Shown in pieces: positions 18,320 to 20,824 of a DNA stretch of 20,824 bases. How positions within the stretch are numbered: the first letter of the stretch is position 1; each line of letters starts with the position of its first letter. The notes under the pieces are model-generated. The model was not told where the DNA came from, ran no database searches, and was given only the letters and a program-made list of their open reading frames with translations. This DNA comes from a virus. The translations under genes were made by a program, and so were the position numbers. The stretch spans positions 1 to 20,824 of IMG/VR virus record IMGVR_UViG_3300034284_001345. One strand, given 5' to 3'.

Positions 18320-18555
18320 AAACATTAGAAAACGATGATATTATTCTAATTATGGATTACTATAAAGTTGATATGTTAACTGCAGGACAGTTAATGGTTG
18401 ACGATAACATTCTTGTTGATGGCGAGGTTGTTTGTATTACTGAAATAATTTCATTAGCCGATGGATACACTTTAGAAATTATAAATGATTTTGGTGAAAG
18501 AGATACTATTGAAGTTTCTGAGTATCAGCAATTTGATTTAATGATGTTGAAATAA
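18316..18555 (+). CDS. Small beta-rich protein (79 aa)
   Basis: The product begins MKTLENDDIILIMDYYKVDM and continues LVDGEVVCITEIISLADGYT, LEIINDFGERDTIEVSEYQQF. The strand pattern (V-x-G-E-V-V-x-I-x-E, Y-T-L-E-I-I) is compatible with a small SH3-like barrel. ATGA overlap with the upstream gene. Last gene of the run. Confidence 0.6.
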   Translation: MKTLENDDIILIMDYYKVDMLTAGQLMVDDNILVDGEVVCITEIISLADGYTLEIINDFGERDTIEVSEYQQFDLMMLK

Positions 18556-18570
18556 GAGGCGCCCGGCCAA

Positions 18571-18584
18571 TGTCCGTTTTGTCC
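18571..18584 (+). promoter_or_regulatory. TGTCC-N4-TGTCC direct repeat
   Basis: TGTCCGTTTTGTCC, about 22 bp before the -35 box of the GP88-like gene. No CRP-type palindrome is seen at this promoter. Confidence 0.5.
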
Positions 18585-18605
18585 CATTTTGTTAATTACG
18601 TATAC

Positions 18606-18634
18606 TTGTATTTTTCCCCTAAAAATGTTATACT
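18606..18634 (+). promoter_or_regulatory. Promoter TTGTAT-N17-TATACT before the GP88-like gene
   Basis: Extended -10 TGT-TATACT ends 5 nt before the ATG at 18640, so the mRNA would be leaderless or nearly so. The -35 and first spacer bases are shared with the promoter at 19525. Confidence 0.68.
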
Positions 18635-18639
18635 TAATT

Positions 18640-19362
18640 ATGACCCAATTAAAGAGATCGCATGATAGAAAGGTCGCTAACCTTGTTACAAAAAATGGAA
18701 AGCAAGCCGCAATTGCAAACACGTTCGGATTACCCGCAGGAAAAAACTTTTCATGTCCTGGTGCTACGTCTATCTGCGAGACTGTTTGCTACGCTGGGAA
18801 ACTTGAAAAACTATTCAAAGGAGTAAAGGCTAACCTCCTTCACAATTGGGAGTTATTAAAAGACGCAGACGAATCAACTATGATAAGTCTATTAGATAAT
18901 ATGATTAATGATTTTAAAAAAGATTGTGAAAAGAAAAAAGCCCCACTACTATTTCGCATTCATTGGGACGGTGATTTCTTTAATGACACGTACACCAAAG
19001 CATGGAAGCAGATCATCCTTAACAATGCAGATATAAAATTTTGGGTATATACACGAGTAGAAGCAGCAGCCTTAATGCTTAAGGGTATTGATAATCTATC
19101 TTTATACTATTCAACAGATAGCGAGAATAAGCAAATAGGTGTTAGTTTAAAGAAAGATCATGGAGTGCGCCTTGCATACCTTGCACAGAATTTTGCTATA
19201 GGTCAAGCAGATATGAAAAAATTGTTTGATAAACCTGGCGCTAAGTGTCCTGAGAACCTAAAAGCCATTCCCCTAATCTCAAATGCTGGAAGTGCTTGCG
19301 TATCATGCGGATTGTGTGTATACTCTAAAAGCGATATTGTTTTCTCATCATCTAAAAAATAA
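18640..19362 (+). CDS. GP88-like protein (gene product 88 family)
   Basis: Start chosen at 18640 (MTQLKRSHDRK), 5 nt after an extended -10; the longer form to 18589 overlaps the promoter. The 240-residue protein has NTFGLPAGKNFSCPGATSIC (C39, C46, then C50 in ETVCYAG). RIHWDGDFFND and FWVYTR follow. The C-terminal cysteines are C203, C220, C223 and C226 (ACVSCGLCVYS). 'FGLPAG...SCPGAT...C...CYA' and the late cysteine cluster are the features I associate with the GP88 family of actinobacteriophages. The seven cysteines may bind metal or an Fe-S cluster. Molecular function unknown. Confidence 0.72.
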   Translation: MTQLKRSHDRKVANLVTKNGKQAAIANTFGLPAGKNFSCPGATSICETVCYAGKLEKLFKGVKANLLHNWELLKDADESTMISLLDNMINDFKKDCEKKKAPLLFRIHWDGDFFNDTYTKAWKQIILNNADIKFWVYTRVEAAALMLKGIDNLSLYYSTDSENKQIGVSLKKDHGVRLAYLAQNFAIGQADMKKLFDKPGAKCPENLKAIPLISNAGSACVSCGLCVYSKSDIVFSSSKK

Positions 19363-19372
19363 GGAGTGGTGC

Positions 19373-19438
19373 TTGGAACTCTTAATAGGACTATCAATTA
19401 TATTCGTCTATTTATTGTTTGCTGGTCTAGGACACTAA
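19373..19438 (+). CDS. Tiny membrane peptide (21 aa, TTG start)
   Basis: TTG at 19373 follows AAGGAG at 6 nt. The product (L/M)ELLIGLSIIFVYLLFAGLGH is one hydrophobic segment. The strong ribosome site and placement 10 nt after the GP88-like gene argue that it is translated. Function unknown. Confidence 0.5.
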   Translation: MELLIGLSIIFVYLLFAGLGH

Positions 19439-19439
19439 A

Positions 19440-19453
19440 TGTCCGTTTTGTCC
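19440..19453 (+). promoter_or_regulatory. TGTCC-N4-TGTCC direct repeat
   Basis: Identical to the copy at 18571 (TGTCCGTTTTGTCC). It starts 2 nt after a tiny gene's stop and precedes a CRP-type palindrome. Confidence 0.5.
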
Positions 19454-19468
19454 GTTTCTATACGCTGG

Positions 19469-19484
19469 TGTGAGATACATCACA
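19469..19484. promoter_or_regulatory. GlxR/CRP-like site TGTGAGATACATCACA
   Basis: Perfect TGTGANNTANNTCACA, about 83.5 bp upstream of the predicted start near 19560. A TGTCC repeat lies 16 bp before it. Confidence 0.7.
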
Positions 19485-19524
19485 GATATCACATCTCAAA
19501 ATATGAGATTATTAGAAATATAAC

Positions 19525-19553
19525 TTGTATTTTTGACCAAATAATGTTATTCT
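19525..19553 (+). promoter_or_regulatory. Early promoter TTGTAT-N17-TATTCT
   Basis: Extended -10 TGT-TATTCT. Closely similar to the promoter at 18606 (TTGTATTTTT...AATGTTAT). A 35-nt leader with AAGGAG precedes the 19588 gene. Confidence 0.65.
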
Positions 19554-19587
19554 TAGGTAGTAAGCCAAACCAACAAGAAGGAGAACC

Positions 19588-19752
19588 ATGTCCGTATCAA
19601 CCGCAACATACAAAGTAGGCGACACCTACACATCACAAAAATCAAAGGTAGTAGGAACTATTACCGAAATTGTGCCAACTAACAAGAACACAGTTAGAGT
19701 TAAGTTAGATGTTAATGGCTCAACTCGCTGGACTACTTGGACAGCAAAGTAA
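19588..19752 (+). CDS. Small SH3-like barrel protein, copy 1
   Basis: Of 54 residues, TYKVGDTYTSQKSKVVGTIT and EIVPTNKNTVRVKLDVNGST dominate, ending RWTTWTAK. It aligns with the 20347 product: Y-x-(V/L)-G-D-x-(Y/F)-T-(S/T)-x-K, then G-x-I, and N-x-(N/K)-T-x-R-V-x-L. AAGGAGA precedes the ATG. A conserved hairpin pair follows its stop. Function unknown; the form suggests a small nucleic-acid or protein-binding barrel. Confidence 0.65.
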   Translation: MSVSTATYKVGDTYTSQKSKVVGTITEIVPTNKNTVRVKLDVNGSTRWTTWTAK

Positions 19753-19754
19753 TC

Positions 19755-19798
19755 TTAGCCTAGTGGCTAAAGTCCTGAGCATGACCAAAAACTGCTCA
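19755..19798 (+). promoter_or_regulatory. 3' hairpin pair ending TGAGCA...TGCTCA, copy 1
   Basis: TTAGCC-TAGT-GGCTAA forms one hairpin directly after the stop. TGAGCA (19776) pairs with TGCTCA (19793) around an 11-nt loop starting TGA. The second hairpin and its flanks recur after the paralogous gene at 20347. Not followed by a T run, so an RNA element or processing signal is as likely as a terminator. Confidence 0.6.
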
Positions 19799-19837
19799 AC
19801 TTAAAAGCCCCACTAACAGAAACGGAAACCCATCACA

Positions 19838-20260
19838 ATGGCAAGAAGCAAACCCATCAGCGTAAAAATCGCTACTGCTAAGGTTATTACAGCCTTAGAA
19901 AACAGATTAGCCGAACTAGAGGCTAACTATAAAACACAAGACGAGAACGAGGCAAAGTTCCAAACCCAAATAGACGCTTGGAAAAAAGAACTATTTGCTT
20001 TTGCTATCGCTAATGTTTCTAAGGCAGAAAACCTTAGAACTAACTATCGCCAATGGAACAACAACCTTAATGTTGATTTTGATTTAACAGTTAAAGAAGG
20101 CGAGTTCCCTGCTGAACCTGAGCGTAAGTTTGAGCAAATCCATGTTCATACTTATCGTGAGCAGAAAGAGGAAATGGAAAACGCTATCCGTATCCTTAAA
20201 ATGACCGACGAGGAAACAGTTAGCACTAGCACATATAACGCTATCGCTAGATACCTTTAA
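19838..20260 (+). CDS. Coiled-coil-like early protein (140 aa)
   Basis: The protein has SVKIATAKVITALENRLAEL and NEAKFQTQIDAWKKELFAFA as N-terminal helices with heptad character. A central charged region and EQIHVHTYREQKEEMENAIR follow, then DEETVSTSTYNAIARYL. The Shine-Dalgarno is weak (GGAAACCC at a distance), so expression may depend on the upstream gene. A TTTGGGGG/CCCCCAAA hairpin follows 3 nt after the stop. No family recognised. Confidence 0.62.
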   Translation: MARSKPISVKIATAKVITALENRLAELEANYKTQDENEAKFQTQIDAWKKELFAFAIANVSKAENLRTNYRQWNNNLNVDFDLTVKEGEFPAEPERKFEQIHVHTYREQKEEMENAIRILKMTDEETVSTSTYNAIARYL

Positions 20261-20263
20261 TAG

Positions 20264-20291
20264 TTTGGGGGTATTTGACTATGCCCCCAAA
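20264..20291 (+). terminator. GC hairpin after the 19838 gene, overlapping a promoter
   Basis: TTTGGGGG pairs with CCCCCAAA (8 bp) around a 12-nt loop that contains the -35 box TTGACT of the next promoter. There is no U run after it. It may stop upstream transcription, mask the promoter in single-stranded form, or both. Confidence 0.5.
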
Positions 20292-20303
20292 ATATGTTAG
20301 ACT
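20275..20303 (+). promoter_or_regulatory. Early promoter TTGACT-N17-TAGACT
   Basis: Extended -10 TGT-TAGACT. The -35 lies in the loop of a TTTGGGGG/CCCCCAAA hairpin (20264-20291). Drives the 20347 gene. Confidence 0.68.
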
Positions 20304-20346
20304 AGATAAGTAATGACCCAAACCCAAACAGAAAGGCAAGACCCAA

Positions 20347-20517
20347 ATGACACTAGGCGGATACACATACCAACTAGGTGATTTATTCACCACAAGCAAA
20401 ACAGGTATTACAGGTAGAATTGTAAAGTTCTCACCTATTAACTCTAAGACCACTAGAGTATCCTTACAATTAGCAAATGGCGCAAGACGCCTTGCTATGG
20501 TAAGCACAACTAAATAA
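20347..20517 (+). CDS. Small SH3-like barrel protein, copy 2
   Basis: Of 56 residues, YTYQLGDLFTTSKTGITGRI and VKFSPINSKTTRVSLQLANG align with the 19588 product. The end is ARRLAMVSTTK. AAAGGCAAG precedes the ATG after the promoter at 20275. Like copy 1 it is followed by the conserved TGAGCA...TGCTCA hairpin, so gene and 3' element were duplicated together. Confidence 0.65.
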   Translation: MTLGGYTYQLGDLFTTSKTGITGRIVKFSPINSKTTRVSLQLANGARRLAMVSTTK

Positions 20518-20518
20518 T

Positions 20519-20597
20519 TTATCTCTGATAAGCACTTGGCTCATCTGCTAAGTTATTCCTGAGATAAGACTCCTGAGCATGAGTTCTAAACTGCTCA
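20519..20597 (+). promoter_or_regulatory. 3' hairpin pair ending TGAGCA...TGCTCA, copy 2
   Basis: TTATCTC (20519) pairs with GAGATAA (20561) over a long loop. TGAGCA (20574) then pairs with TGCTCA (20592) around a 12-nt loop starting TGA. The CCTGAGCATGA...AACTGCTCA core is shared with copy 1 at 19774. Confidence 0.6.
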
Positions 20598-20629
20598 CCT
20601 TTTAATTGCCCCGCAAAAACCCGGGCACA

Positions 20630-20645
20630 TGTGATGTAGATCACG
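20630..20645. promoter_or_regulatory. GlxR/CRP-like site TGTGATGTAGATCACG
   Basis: Fits the consensus at all but the last base. It lies about 75.5 bp upstream of the predicted start near 20713, ahead of the last gene. Confidence 0.6.
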
Positions 20646-20677
20646 TCCCACTATGTGAGACTAATTAAGAACTGAAC

Positions 20678-20706
20678 TTGCATTTCACAGGCCATGGTGA
20701 TATTAT
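20678..20706 (+). promoter_or_regulatory. Early promoter TTGCAT-N17-TATTAT
   Basis: Extended -10 TGA-TATTAT, followed by an AAAAGGA ribosome site before the ATG at 20732. Confidence 0.62.
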
Positions 20707-20731
20707 TGTATTAACAGAAAAGGAACCCCTA

Positions 20732-20824
20732 ATGAGCGAAGTAATGTTACAAGATCAGTTAACTGTTTCTTATAATCCCAACCTACTTGTGACCTACAAG
20801 TATATACCTGAACTGACACCTTCA
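20732..20824 (+). CDS. N-terminus of an unidentified early protein (runs off the window)
   Basis: ATG at 20732 follows AAAAGGA after the promoter at 20678. The 31 visible residues, MSEVMLQDQLTVSYNPNLLV then TYKYIPELTPS, contain no recognisable motif. The frame is open to the window end. Confidence 0.6.
   Translation, partial: MSEVMLQDQLTVSYNPNLLVTYKYIPELTPS

Noticed and set aside
1-20824. Insertion sequence, integrase or attachment site
   Set aside because: No transposase or recombinase motif and no terminal inverted repeats were seen in the window; the tRNA shows no duplicated 3' end nearby.

Overview
The window looks like part of a double-stranded DNA tailed phage (or prophage) of low GC content, most likely infecting a Gram-positive, probably actinobacterial, host. 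The reasons are indirect. A tail-fibre cluster sits beside a lysin, a holin-like protein and many tightly packed tiny genes. A GP88-like protein and a DUF6171-like zinc protein are typical of phages, the former of actinophages. A tail protein carries a PASTA-like domain, a peptidoglycan-binding fold of Gram-positive bacteria. Many -10 boxes lie exactly 6 nt before an ATG, as in leaderless actinobacterial mRNAs. Several operators fit the GlxR/CRP consensus TGTGANNTANNTCACA. The exact host cannot be read from the sequence.

Positions 1-12059 hold the tail-fibre and adsorption block, almost all on the minus strand. It contains fibre proteins with LYFTNAR-type repeats, a collagen-like fibre, and three paralogous 'RGDT' beta-sandwich proteins. 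It also has a PASTA / FGFTP-repeat / Hint protein followed by a second, degenerate Hint-like protein. Tailoring enzymes are interleaved: two glycosyltransferases, a SAM methyltransferase and a 2-oxoglutarate oxygenase. There is one tRNA gene, which I read as Arg(CCG). A lysozyme-like lysin (5510-6040, plus strand) interrupts the block with its own near-consensus promoter. A holin-like membrane/coiled-coil protein closes it. Genes are joined by TAATG or ATGA overlaps or start at extended -10 promoters (TGnTATAAT).

Positions 12101-13878 (plus) carry a DHH-phosphoesterase-like protein, a tiny membrane peptide, a DUF6171-like zinc protein and a second 2OG oxygenase. Positions 13875-15167 (minus) hold seven small genes, five of them in an overlapping operon. 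Positions 15168-15736 are a divergent non-coding control region with two perfect DnaA boxes, five 13-bp iteron-like repeats, divergent promoters and several operator-like palindromes. It is the best candidate for a replication origin or early control region.

Positions 15737-20824 (plus) are runs of very small early-type genes: zinc-finger-like, membrane, small beta-barrel-like and unknown. They are separated by intergenic cassettes of recurring design: a CCCGGCGC element, a GlxR/CRP-like palindrome, sometimes a DnaA box or a TGTCC-N4-TGTCC repeat, an extended -10 promoter (TGnTAnnnT) and often an ATAAAGAAAG leader. The palindromes sit about 64.5, 73.5-76.5 or 83.5-84.5 bp upstream of the predicted transcription starts. 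That is roughly one DNA helical turn between classes, as expected for sites read by a CRP-type activator of the host. This repeated control design and the paired Hint proteins are the most interesting parts of the window.
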